Source: Larix kaempferi (lineage: Eukaryota; Streptophyta; Pinopsida; Pinales; Pinaceae). Taken from it: a stretch of 64,000 nt of DNA. Position numbers and translations under genes: made by a program. The stretch covers positions 3,720,001 through 3,784,000 of the forward strand of contig BSBM01000637.1 in the NCBI GenBank assembly GCA_027924585.1. The letters are read 5' to 3'. Each line of letters opens with the position of its first letter. Positions within the stretch are counted from its first letter, which is position 1. The notes beneath the pieces are model-generated. The model had not been told where the DNA came from. It searched no databases and worked only from the letters and a program-made list of their open reading frames with translations. Of this stretch, positions 1-9,131 are shown piece after piece.

Positions 1-499
1 TGCCCCAGGTGAACGAACTTCAAGTCAGGGCTTTAAATAGGAGATCATATTTCTCATAATAAAAAACAAACCCTTAAATAACAGATCGGGTTTATCCACA
101 AGAAAAAAATAGATCGGTCTTAAGTTATCCTTCAAGCAGGAATATCAGACTTCCATAAGATAGGATAACAATATCATAAATTCCATGGCTACCTTCAATC
201 AGAACAATCAACAAAAGAATAGGGTTCCATTAAAGTCCAAAAAATAGGGTTCCATTAAAATAGGAAGGAACTACTTAATACAAAAAATTAAAAATTAAAT
301 ATAAAAAATTAAAATTTAAAAATTAAAGTAAAATAATAAAATAACAAATAAAATAAAAAGGAGTTATAAATAATAGCATAAATCATAAGTGGCGTACTAG
401 GGTCATTTAGGGGACAAACAACCATAGTACTCAAAGGTCCAAAAACATTAAAGGGTGCTACAAACAACTCAATATGGGAGAAATGACCCTACTAACCAC
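1..499. other. AT-rich flank without recognisable gene
   Basis: I see no gene here. The stretch from about 281 to 370 is a low-complexity run of short A/T words. The last five bases before position 505 (ACACC at 500-504) are the left target-site duplication of the Copia element that follows. A short minus-strand open frame at 458-763 runs from this flank into the LTR and has no family features. Confidence 0.6.
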
Positions 500-504
500 A
501 CACC

Positions 505-1160
505 TGTGAAATTCTATGTCACAGTAGATATAAAGAGCTAAGCATACCTCACAAAGAAAGAATGAGCAGAAAGTTTGAATAAGAGTGAAAACTACAGTAA
601 AAAGGAGTAGAAGAATAATAATGCAACAGAACTCAGATAGGAGCAGAATAATGTCGCATGTTCCAATAATCAGTATAATAAACAATGATGTTACAATGGA
701 GAGAATTCGAATCATGTAGGAGTATTCGAACCTCAGTTCATCTAGCATAGGGATTATCACCACTGGAGTTCCCTAGAAGACTCAAAGTCAACTAAACTAA
801 ACCTAAACTCAACTAACTAAAGTCACAATTAGTTAACTGACTAAGAGGCCGCAATAGTGAGTTTGTCATGCATGCTAGTTAGAAAAGGGCACATGAGGCC
901 ACAATTAGTGGCATCTAGAGCTCTAACTCCCCACAAGAGTCAGATAACTCAGGTGGACTACACTAGAACACTCAATAGGTTCCTATAAAATAGGGAACTG
1001 ACTAAAGTGGTCCTAAAATGATGCATGCAGGGCTCAGAAGGTGGTATATGGATCCTAGATGACATCTGCACACCACCAGGGGGAAAATGAAATAATTAAC
1101 AACTAGGAAAAATAATTAATGCTAGGTAGGACAAGGATGGAGTATTGAAATATCCTAACA
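505..1160 (-). repeat. 3' LTR of outer Copia (656 bp)
   Basis: The repeat begins TGTG and ends AACA on the plus strand, as expected of an inverted TG...CA LTR. It matches 3591-3984 joined to 7797-8064 with scattered substitutions. It is preceded by ACACC, the target duplication, and followed by the polypurine tract. Confidence 0.9.
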
Positions 1161-1171
1161 CCCCCCCTTAA
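1161..1171 (-). other. Polypurine tract of outer Copia
   Basis: On the minus strand this reads TAAGGGGGGG and ends directly against the LTR terminus. It is the expected primer for plus-strand DNA synthesis. The inner Copia has an almost identical tract at 4687-4697, which fits the close kinship of the two families. Confidence 0.8.
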
Positions 1172-1344
1172 TCCATACTTTGCATCCTGGGACTTGGTTA
1201 CTAAGACCAAAGGTCACCCATATAATCAAATAAATGATAAAAAATAAAGAATTGTCCATGAACCAAGGAAATGCGGAAAAATATCATGGGAAAAATACCC
1301 CCCCTCAAAAAGAACAACAGTCGGGAACTCAAATAACCTTCATG

Positions 1345-1887
1345 CTAAGCAGAGAAGGAAAAACATTTCCTCACTGAAATCCTTTGAAAAAATATTGGCA
1401 AGCTACTTCTCTGTAGGATAGCAATGCAGGTGCTAGATCTGGATCTGCTCCTCTGATGTTCCTCCCACTGTGTAGAATTTTTATTTTTCAAAACAAGTCT
1501 TTCAGGAACCCTTCTTGCTACTGGATCAAATGGCTCATTGTGGTTGAAATCATGAACCTTTGAGTATCTTTTGTTAGACAACAGATATTGTTGCATGGTT
1601 GTAGATCCTCCATGGAAAGTTTCTCCAAGAGAATGTGGATCAAATTCCACCAGCATGCAGCACCTCTCTAAGAGAAGTGGATCTGCATGACATAGTGCTA
1701 GTTTTGCATGATACTGAGATCTTATGGTTCTAGGGTCATATGGATCCCCAACTATGTTCCCAGTAGCTACAAGGACTTTGTGATCCCATATTGGCCTTGG
1801 CCATGGATTGGGAGCATTTGTTAGATCTGGATTTGAATCTGAATCTCCTTGAACTTTATTCTCAACATCAAGATCTTGATCCTCATC
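1345..1887 (-). pseudogene. Linker remnant of Copia polyprotein (between integrase and RT)
   Basis: In the protease frame, after the stop near 1886, the minus strand encodes an acidic stretch. It is followed by a segment with the look of the Copia linker upstream of reverse transcriptase (motif GDPYDPR, then TRSQ-like IRSQ), ending with the open segment at 1345-1656. The RT that should follow is absent and the frame ends in unrelated residues. I infer an internal deletion that joined protease directly to the linker and removed integrase. No enzymatic activity is expected. The family assignment of this short piece rests on motif resemblance only. Confidence 0.4.
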
Positions 1888-2328
1888 TTAATTAGAAGAG
1901 GTATCACTATGATCTTCATCAGATTTTGATGGGGTAGGAAGAGAGTATGGAAAAAAATGTGAGAATCCATATGCCTTGGAGGCATGGTTTGCAAACCCTT
2001 TCGCTATAATCTTCCCAGTGGAGATCTCTACAATATCAACTGTGTCAGGACCAAAGACCACTTTCTTCGGTGAACCTATGTGAGTCATATGATATACACA
2101 CAAAACAATTTCCAACAAAAAAGGGACAAATATAACATTATTGAACTTTTCATGCTCCATAAGTATTGTGCCCTTCCCTTCAACAGATATTTGAGAGCTG
2201 TCTCCCATGTGAATAATCAGACCATCTTTGAGCTCTAGAGGATAAAATGATTCTTTGAAGGAAACCATGTGGTTGGAGGCTCCTGAATCTATGAAGAGGG
2301 ATTTTGAATTTGAAAATCCATCCTTCAA
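1888..2328 (-). pseudogene. Copia aspartic protease domain
   Basis: This minus-strand segment contains the Copia protease active site, FIDSGASNHM, about residues 12-21, with DSG as the catalytic triad. It is followed by the usual flap region with a GKG turn (around residues 52-54). It would process the gag-pol polyprotein in the virus-like particle. The upstream gag frame is broken, so this domain is no longer translated in context. Downstream there is no integrase; an acidic serine-rich tail leads into a linker remnant. The catalytic residues themselves are intact. Confidence 0.75.
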
Positions 2329-2399
2329 TGCATGGAAACTCTCATGACCATTAGACTCACTTCCAGAATGAGTCTCTCTTGCACCTTTTGGGAGCTAAA

Positions 2400-3240
2400 T
2401 GTTGTGTTGTTTAAGAAGCTTGGTCATCTGATATATCTTCTTCTACATGGAATATATCTCTGGGTGGCTTCCTTTCTTGCAATAGGAACACTGGGATTTC
2501 TCAAATCCCTTATGTTTGTCCTTCTTAAAGTTAGAGGCTCCTTCTGATGGACTTGAATCGGCATTCTTCCTAGGTTCATATTTCCTCTTATCCTTTCCTT
2601 TGTGCTTCCCCTTCCCATTCACACTTTTTAGCTCTCAGGACATAAGAGATTGATATTTGTAGGCCTTTAAGGAACCCATATGGATCGAATTATCTTGTTC
2701 TTGGATGAGAGATTCAGGGAAAACATCTAAGGAGGGCATCTTCCAACCAGGGATTGACATTCGCCCTAAATGAAAGGTAGAGACAAAGATGGAAAAAGCA
2801 TGACCTAGCTTTCTCAGAATGGATAGCACCAGCTGCTCATCCTTCTTATCAATGCCACATTGCTTGCATTGCATAACCAAACATTTGAATTTTGTAAATA
2901 ATTGTTGAATGGTCTCGAAACTGCTTGGTTGTATAGCAATCAACTCATTTTCCAGAATATGGCTATTGTTTGCCGAAGAGGGTCTCTAACTTCAACCATA
3001 AATCTGTTGGAGTCTTCAATCCTTCAATGTGGAAGAGTAGATCTATGGAAATATCAATACACATGAAACCAAATGCTTCATCCAATCTATTCAGATACTT
3101 GGTTTTATCCATAGGTGAATGTGGTTAGGGATGCTTTCCCATTGTCACCATGTACAATGATTTGTTTCGCAATACCATTTGCATATCAGACCTCCAATCA
3201 ATATAATTGAAGGGTGTCAGGATACATGTAGAGACAGGAG
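2400..3240 (-). pseudogene. Copia gag (UBN2-type), frameshifted
   Basis: Read on the minus strand, this region gives a Copia-type gag. Residues such as DEAFGF, LWLKLETLFG and TKFKCLVMQCKQCGI match the gag of the inner element nearly position by position. The frame is broken by at least one frameshift near 2980 and by stops. A zinc-knuckle region follows near 2490 (CSYC, then H), but the last cysteine is lost. Gag would coat the element RNA in a particle; this copy cannot make it. The clearest open segment is 2635-2943. Confidence 0.75.
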
Positions 3241-3577
3241 AGTTCTAATTGTCCATTACAACTGCTAGAGAGAATACAAGGTGAAACTGCTGCTACTGTA
3301 GAAAACTGCTATAACTGCATAAAACTGTTGTAACTACTGCAATTGCTGTTGCACTCAAAACAATTGAATAACCTGCAAAATAATATCAATAATGGAGGTA
3401 TAATACTACTGAGCACTACTTTAGGACAATAGGAAATTTTATCCAGATCCTTCACACCTGGCTAGACCTCATTCGATTTCTCCAATGAATTCAATGCAAT
3501 GGCACCAGAATTTGTTGTGGAAATCTAGAGGATTCTGGTGCACTATCGAAAGTTGTTGCTCAACCTATTCAATCAAT

Positions 3578-3590
3578 GGCTATGATACCA
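3578..3590 (-). other. Primer binding site, initiator tRNA-Met type
   Basis: On the minus strand this reads TGGTATCATAGCC immediately after the 5' LTR. The canonical plant Copia site is TGGTATCAGAGCC, so one base differs. Confidence 0.8.
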
Positions 3591-3984
3591 TGTGAAATTC
3601 TATGTCACGACAGATATAAATAGATGATGATACCTCAAAAAGACAGAATGGGCATAAAATTTGAATAAGAGTGAAAACTGTAGTAAAATGAGTAGAAGAA
3701 TAATAATGCAGCAAAACTCAGATAGGAGAAGAATAATGTCACATGTTTCAATAATCAGTATAATAAATAATGATGTTACAATGGAGAGAATTCAAATCAT
3801 GCAAGAGAATTCGAACCTCAATTGGTCTAGCATAGGGATTATCACCACTTGAGTGCTCTAAAGGACTCAAAGTCAACTGAACTGAACCTAAACTCAACAA
3901 ATTGAACTCACAATCAGTTAACTGACTAAGGATGGTGCAATAGTGAGTTTGTCATGCATTCCAATCATAAAATTACTCATGAGG
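3591..3984 (-). repeat. 5' LTR of outer Copia, first part
   Basis: This matches the start of the 505-1160 LTR and breaks off at TGAGG (3980-3984), where the inner Copia begins. The rest of the LTR resumes at 7797. Confidence 0.9.
3980..3984. repeat. Target-site duplication TGAGG, left copy
   Basis: These five bases are repeated at 7797-7801, directly after the inner Copia. They flank the element exactly and are identical. The uninterrupted sequence can be seen in the other LTR of the outer element, where TGAGGCCACAATTAG runs through without a break near 893. Confidence 0.92.
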
Positions 3985-4686
3985 TGTAAAATCTCACTCA
4001 CAGCTGGATCTAGCTACTGTGGATTCCTCACTAGTGAAAGATTGCACAACATTTGCAAGAATGGCATAAAAATTTAAATGAATGAAGAACAATACACATA
4101 AGATGGGTGAATAATATCAATGTTATTAACTGTTCAACCTTAACATAGGTTAAGAACACTCATATATACAAATCTGGAAGAATTCGAATCCATATGGAGT
4201 GTTCACACTGATCTAGCTTAGAAAAAGCTCAAACCCCCCTAGGTTGACCAAAATATCCCAAACCATCCCAAACTGGTTCGAATCAGCAGTGTGAATGCTG
4301 GGAATGACTGGACAGGCCCATGTGACCTCACACATGTGAAGAAACTGGTTGGTTAGAGGTTTGGAAGCTAAAATTGGCCAAAATGATGACAAAGTTGGCA
4401 AGATTGTCCACAAACTGAGCAAATGCGCCCTAGGTAGAAGAGAAGCATGCTGAGTGCATTAATTGACCTGAGGAGGGCGCTCTAGGCATGCTGAGTGCAT
4501 TAATTGCCCTGGGGAGCGCTCCACTTAGCTGGTTTGACTCAGCACTTGTTCACATTGCTAACTAGTTCAAGACAGTTTGACAATTTACCAATCTAATCAA
4601 CTTAGGGATGTAATCATTAATCACTTGGGCTAATTAATCATCATTAATAAATGATTAATGTACATAGGTGGAAAAATGTTCTAACA
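3985..4686 (-). repeat. 3' LTR of gag-only Copia (702 bp)
   Basis: The ends are TGTAAAATC and TTCTAACA on the plus strand. It is identical by eye to 7095-7796. It contains a short internal direct repeat of about 39 bp near 4445-4520, built around GCATGCTGAGTGCATTAATTG. A short open frame on the minus strand within it is conserved only because the LTRs are identical. Confidence 0.93.
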
Positions 4687-4697
4687 CCCCCCCTTAA
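4687..4697 (-). other. Polypurine tract of gag-only Copia
   Basis: The minus strand reads TTAAGGGGGGG against the LTR end. It is intact and nearly the same as the tract of the outer element. Confidence 0.8.
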
Positions 4698-4863
4698 GCT
4701 AGACTTAGTGAAATATCAAAAATTAAGGCCTTGGCAACTAGGCTCAAGTCACCTTTTACATCATAAAATTTATTTGTCCATGTAAAATGAGGAAAGAGGC
4801 AAAACCACATGGGAAAAATCCTCCCTCAAGAATGGACATGATACAGAGATGATAAAAAGGTCT

Positions 4864-6873
4864 TCAACAGGTCTTGTTCTTCACTTGAATGAGTTGAATG
4901 AACAACTTCTTGCTGAAATACTTGGTGAAGATGTTGTGGATGTCATGATCATGCCCCAATTCTTCAATGTTTTGTAGGAAAAAAACATGTTGGAAGGCTC
5001 CTTGAATCTCATCATTTGATGATGGGGGAGCATTATAAGAATGCTTCTTGCTGCATACATACTCTGATATGAATACATGATCAATAATGGAAAAGATATC
5101 TCTGCAAAATCCTTCCCAAAGAACATCAAAAATCTCAACAAAATCTGCATTTTGAGGAGCTTCCACATGGCAAATTAAACCATGAATCTTCCTTCCGAAC
5201 TGATGTAGCACCTTCCCAAATCTGTAATAGAGATCATGTGGCTCTGATATATCAGAATAGGAGCCATATGGAGCAGCAAAAACCAGAGGTATAATGTCTC
5301 CATGATCGAATGGTTTTACAGTAAGAGAAGTGTGTGTAGCTGGATCACACTGACAGTTGAGCAAACTTGAAGGGTCTGGAGACTTGGGTTTTGAACCATA
5401 GGTGGTAAGATCAGGTCCAGACATGTGGAACAGCAGTCCCATGATAGCCAATGACATGGCTGTCCAACCAAGGAATGATACGCAAGACATAAAACCAAGA
5501 TAGATCAGTGACACAGTTTTGGAAACAATAAAATTGTGAGATTTTCCAACTGTAGAACTTGGGGTTTGTGTGGTCTTTTGGGCATCCAATGGTTGGGGAA
5601 ATGGTTTGATGGCTGTCATAACCTGTATATCAGCCTGCATATTATCTTCCATATCAGAATATGAAAGATCTGATTGAAGTGGGAAAGAGCTTTCAGAAGG
5701 CATGTCAAAAACTAGTGAAAAATTACTAGTATTGGGAGAAAGCTTCGGTGAACTGGATGGAGATTCTTTCAGGGAAGAGACTGAATTTTCTGAATCTGAT
5801 ATATCAGAATGTAAACCAGAAACAGAGATATCAGAAAAATATTTGGCTCTTTCACCCAAATCATAGAGCTTTTTACCTTTGCATGTGGCATAGAGGCAAT
5901 GATCTTGTTCCAAAGAGAGCTTGGCTTCTTCTCTTCTTGCAAAATCTGGAACATCAATGTTATGTTCTTCAAGTAGCTTGGTTAGAATGTCTATCTTCTT
6001 TCTGAAACATGATTTTTCATTGTGAGAACCTCTGCAATAACCACATCTGGGCTTCTCTTTCTTGCTCTTCATCTTCTTGACTTTTGAATCTTCATCACTT
6101 GAACTTGAGCTTTCATCACTTGAATGCTTCTTCTCCTTCATCTTCTTCTCTTGAGGTTTCGGCCCCTTTGGTTTTTGCTTGCCTCTTCCATATTTCGAAT
6201 CTCCAGCTGCAAGAACTTGGTCTTTTTGATTGATGGAGCCCATCAAGACCAGCTTGTCTTGCTCTTGAGTTAGCATCTCCATGAAATCAGCCAAAGATGG
6301 CATCTTCCAACCTCTAACTGTGAGCCTTGTGGAGTTGAAGGAAGACACAAAAACTGAGTATTCAGAACCCAGTTTGGAGAGTATGGACAACACCAACTGT
6401 TCTTCTTTCTTCTCTATGCCACATTGTCTGATCTGCAAGACCAAGTTCTTGAACTTGGTGAAGAAGTCTTGGATGGAATCGAAATTCCCTGGGCTCAGTG
6501 AGACAAGCTCATTTTCGAGCTGGTGGCCTCTCATCTCATCGGTCTTTCCAAACAGTGTCTCAAGCTTGAGCCACACTTCATTTGGAGTTGCTAGACTTTC
6601 TACATGAAACAGGAGGTCTCTCGAAATGCTGAGACAAAGGAGGCCAAATGCCTCATCCATTCTGTTGAAAAACTTGGATTTCTCCACAGCTGAGTTTGGC
6701 TCAACCTCAGTGCCCATCGTGATTCTGTAGAGACCCTTAGATCTCAGCAAAATCACCATTTCTGCCTTCCAATCGAAATAGTTGAAGGGTGTGAGCACGT
6801 TTGGGTTAGATGGCTCCATTCTTCTCTGCTGCAATTCGTACTTGCTGACAATGCTGATCTTCAGTACCTGCAA
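4864..6873 (-). CDS. Gag polyprotein with zinc knuckle and an extra C-terminal domain (669 aa)
   Basis: Residues about 20-215 form a Copia/UBN2-type gag (NYFDWKAEM, VWLKLETLFGK, TKFKNLVLQIRQCGI). A lysine/serine-rich linker follows, then a CCHC zinc knuckle at 277-289 (CGYCRGSHNEKSC). The protein would package element RNA in virus-like particles. After a serine-rich stretch (about 345-415) comes a part I do not recognise: a hydrophobic segment at roughly 452-484, long enough to span a membrane, then about 185 residues with no protease, integrase or RT motif. A second methionine at residue 19 (6819) fits the usual Copia gag start better. The frame is fully open, in strong contrast to the broken gag of the outer element, which is about as similar as a sister family. 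Confidence 0.85.
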   Translation of the reverse strand: MQVLKISIVSKYELQQRRMEPSNPNVLTPFNYFDWKAEMVILLRSKGLYRITMGTEVEPNSAVEKSKFFNRMDEAFGLLCLSISRDLLFHVESLATPNEVWLKLETLFGKTDEMRGHQLENELVSLSPGNFDSIQDFFTKFKNLVLQIRQCGIEKKEEQLVLSILSKLGSEYSVFVSSFNSTRLTVRGWKMPSLADFMEMLTQEQDKLVLMGSINQKDQVLAAGDSKYGRGKQKPKGPKPQEKKMKEKKHSSDESSSSSDEDSKVKKMKSKKEKPRCGYCRGSHNEKSCFRKKIDILTKLLEEHNIDVPDFARREEAKLSLEQDHCLYATCKGKKLYDLGERAKYFSDISVSGLHSDISDSENSVSSLKESPSSSPKLSPNTSNFSLVFDMPSESSFPLQSDLSYSDMEDNMQADIQVMTAIKPFPQPLDAQKTTQTPSSTVGKSHNFIVSKTVSLIYLGFMSCVSFLGWTAMSLAIMGLLFHMSGPDLTTYGSKPKSPDPSSLLNCQCDPATHTSLTVKPFDHGDIIPLVFAAPYGSYSDISEPHDLYYRFGKVLHQFGRKIHGLICHVEAPQNADFVEIFDVLWEGFCRDIFSIIDHVFISEYVCSKKHSYNAPPSSNDEIQGAFQHVFFLQNIEELGHDHDIHNIFTKYFSKKLFIQLIQVKNKTC

Positions 6874-7080
6874 ACAACTCTCAAATCACTCTGGAGGGAT
6901 CTACACTAACAGATTCGAACCCTGTATGGATAGTGGGTGCATTCGGGAGAGCATCACACCTGAGAGGAGCCACTAGATTTCTCCAGTAAGCTCAAGGCAA
7001 TGGCCTCAGGAATTATGTGGTTTCTCCACTGTTTCTGGCAATCCACTACAACAGTCTGCTGGTTCGAATTCTAGCTCCAA

Positions 7081-7094
7081 GAGCTCTAATACCA
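7081..7094 (-). other. Primer binding site of gag-only Copia
   Basis: On the minus strand the site reads TGGTATTAGAGCTC, directly next to the 5' LTR. It matches the initiator tRNA-Met site TGGTATCAGAGC with one change. Confidence 0.8.
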
Positions 7095-7796
7095 TGTAAA
7101 ATCTCACTCACAGCTGGATCTAGCTACTGTGGATTCCTCACTAGTGAAAGATTGCACAACATTTGCAAGAATGGCATAAAAATTTAAATGAATGAAGAAC
7201 AATACACATAAGATGGGTGAATAATATCAATGTTATTAACTGTTCAACCTTAACATAGGTTAAGAACACTCATATATACAAATCTGGAAGAATTCGAATC
7301 CATATGGAGTGTTCACACTGATCTAGCTTAGAAAAAGCTCAAACCCCCCTAGGTTGACCAAAATATCCCAAACCATCCCAAACTGGTTCGAATCAGCAGT
7401 GTGAATGCTGGGAATGACTGGACAGGCCCATGTGACCTCACACATGTGAAGAAACTGGTTGGTTAGAGGTTTGGAAGCTAAAATTGGCCAAAATGATGAC
7501 AAAGTTGGCAAGATTGTCCACAAACTGAGCAAATGCGCCCTAGGTAGAAGAGAAGCATGCTGAGTGCATTAATTGACCTGAGGAGGGCGCTCTAGGCATG
7601 CTGAGTGCATTAATTGCCCTGGGGAGCGCTCCACTTAGCTGGTTTGACTCAGCACTTGTTCACATTGCTAACTAGTTCAAGACAGTTTGACAATTTACCA
7701 ATCTAATCAACTTAGGGATGTAATCATTAATCACTTGGGCTAATTAATCATCATTAATAAATGATTAATGTACATAGGTGGAAAAATGTTCTAACA
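7095..7796 (-). repeat. 5' LTR of gag-only Copia (702 bp)
   Basis: This is identical by eye to 3985-4686. As the 5' LTR of a minus-strand element, it should contain the promoter that drives the gag ORF. Confidence 0.93.
7271..7280 (-). promoter_or_regulatory. Probable TATA box in 5' LTR of gag-only Copia
   Basis: On the minus strand this reads TGTATATATG, a good TATA-box core in the middle of the LTR and upstream of the primer binding site. The same core sits in the other LTR at 4161-4170. Assignment is from sequence alone. Confidence 0.45.
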
Positions 7797-8064
7797 TGAG
7801 GCCACAATCAATGGCATTCAGAGCTCTAACCCCCCACAAGTCGTTAGATAGCTCAGGTGGACTACACTGGAACACTCAGTAGGTTCCTATAAAATAGGGA
7901 ATTGACTAAATTGGTCCTAAAATGATGCAGGGAGGGCTCAAAAGGTGATATATGGATCCTGGATGACATCTTCACACCACTAGATGGAAAATGACATCAT
8001 CAACAACTAGGAAAAATAAATAATTCTAGGTAGAACAAGGATGGAGTATTGAAATATCCTAACA
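7797..8064 (-). repeat. 5' LTR of outer Copia, second part
   Basis: The first five bases are the duplicated target TGAGG. The remainder completes the outer LTR and ends AACA at 8064, followed by the ACACC duplication at 8065-8069. On the minus strand a TATA-like TATTTTATAGG lies near 7885-7900. Confidence 0.9.
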
Positions 8065-8069
8065 ACACC

Positions 8070-8427
8070 AAGGAAAAGGTACCACAAGGCCAATAAACAA
8101 CAAGGTGTATGGAAAAAAGTAAATCAACCAATGTGGGAAAGGTACAACCAGTCATCTCTCTCTCAAATGTACAAATGTTCCATATAACCTGAAAGTTCAT
8201 AAACAAGAAGTGTTCAAACGGATCATGTGGTCATGATGAGGTATGTGTGATGAGGTATATCGGCCATGGGAATGATTTTCATGCTAAACAAATAAATCTC
8301 ATACATTAATTTGTATAATAGACATTTAATCCCCTTTGCTAGTAAATGCACAAAAATATAATTTAGATAGTTTGGTAAAGCAATGCCCAAAATTTTTGGC
8401 ACACAATTCGGAAAAGAATTAAGTTTT
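8070..8427. other. Intergenic flank with part of a dispersed repeat
   Basis: I see no gene. The part from about 8316 to 8425 is a diverged copy of the segment at about 8806-8920, and a third copy lies at 20692-20810. It belongs to the dispersed repeat described in the next entry. Confidence 0.5.
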
Positions 8428-8970
8428 GAGTACATGAATAACTTATGCATCCTTGTGACTTTAATATCCCTTATTTTAATTATATATTGTCTTTTAAGTT
8501 TAAGTGGATCCCCTAATCCTCACAAGGGTTTAAACAAGGTTTTCATTCCTAAATTGTGTTAACCTTGCAATGGTTAGAAATGGACCTGTCACTTGTAACC
8601 ATGCATCCATGCATCCATTCAATAGATCCTTGTAATTACCTCTTATTTTGCCTTCCAAATATAGGGAAGGTCAAATAAGGTCAAATATATGCAATAGCTC
8701 CTTGTAACTACCTCTTATTTGACCTTTCCAACCCCATTTGATACAATGTCACCCCTCAATCCACATTCAACTCTACATACGTGAAGCTTAGGAACTTGTT
8801 TCCACATTCAATCCCCTTTTCTATTAGATGCACAAAAATGGAAAATAATTTAGAGATTTTGGTAAAGGAATGCCAATAATTGTTAGCACACAATTCAGAA
8901 AAGAATTAAGGTTCGATTATGTCAAGCAAACCCGATATCTAAAGTATGAGCAATATAACATACATTCTCA
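8428..8970. repeat. Dispersed direct repeat, copy 1
   Basis: This roughly 545-bp stretch returns at 20312-20862 with scattered changes. Shared blocks include GTGGATCCCCTAATCCTCAC and the phrase CAATAGCTCCTTGTAACTAC. The latter is itself partly duplicated inside each copy with a spacing of about 70 bp. No coding potential is evident. The two copies flank the old Ty3/gypsy region but show no LTR-like primer site or polypurine tract, so I do not call them LTRs. Confidence 0.7.
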
Positions 8971-9131
8971 TGAAGTTATTCTCTCTATAAATATAAATGA
9001 AGTGATTGAAGAGCGCATATGCTTTCATGGAATTTGGAAATCTACTCAGCTAGTACGAGCCACACAGTGAGAAGGGGGCTGCACAGGGTGTAGTCCATAA
9101 CATCAGGAGTCCCAAAAGAATAGGGAGGGAA

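Larger units (their letters stand above)
3985..7796 (-). mobile_element. Gag-only Copia (TR-GAG-like), structurally intact and young
   Basis: This is a complete minus-strand element of 3812 bp. LTRs of 702 bp lie at 3985-4686 and 7095-7796, with perfect TGAGG duplications outside. The primer binding site (7081-7094) and polypurine tract (4687-4697) both touch the LTRs. The 2.4-kb interior holds one uninterrupted ORF of 669 codons with a Copia gag and zinc knuckle, and no protease, integrase or RT. I found no difference between the two LTRs by eye. Known gag-only plant elements (TR-GAG) rely on autonomous relatives. The intact ORF and identical LTRs imply recent movement. Confidence 0.92.
505..8064 (-). 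mobile_element. Non-autonomous Copia element, deletion derivative, with a second Copia inserted in its 5' LTR
   Basis: The element lies on the minus strand. Its LTRs are 505-1160 and 3591-3984 plus 7797-8064; the latter is split by a younger Copia. The 5-bp target duplication ACACC is present at 500-504 and 8065-8069. A primer binding site complementary to initiator tRNA-Met lies against the 5' LTR (3578-3590), and a G-rich polypurine tract lies against the 3' LTR (1161-1171). The internal region is only about 2.4 kb and encodes gag, a Copia protease and a short linker, with no integrase or reverse transcriptase. It would depend on an autonomous relative. The LTRs differ at many positions, so this insertion is much older than the one inside it. 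Confidence 0.9.

Noticed and set aside
458-763. Minus-strand open frame of 101 codons
   Set aside because: It runs from the flank into the Copia LTR and is hydrophobic low-complexity sequence from AT-rich DNA. No family feature.
4213-7532. Identical 69-codon frames at 4213-4422 and 7323-7532
   Set aside because: They lie in the two identical LTRs of the gag-only Copia. Conservation is explained by LTR identity, not by coding function.
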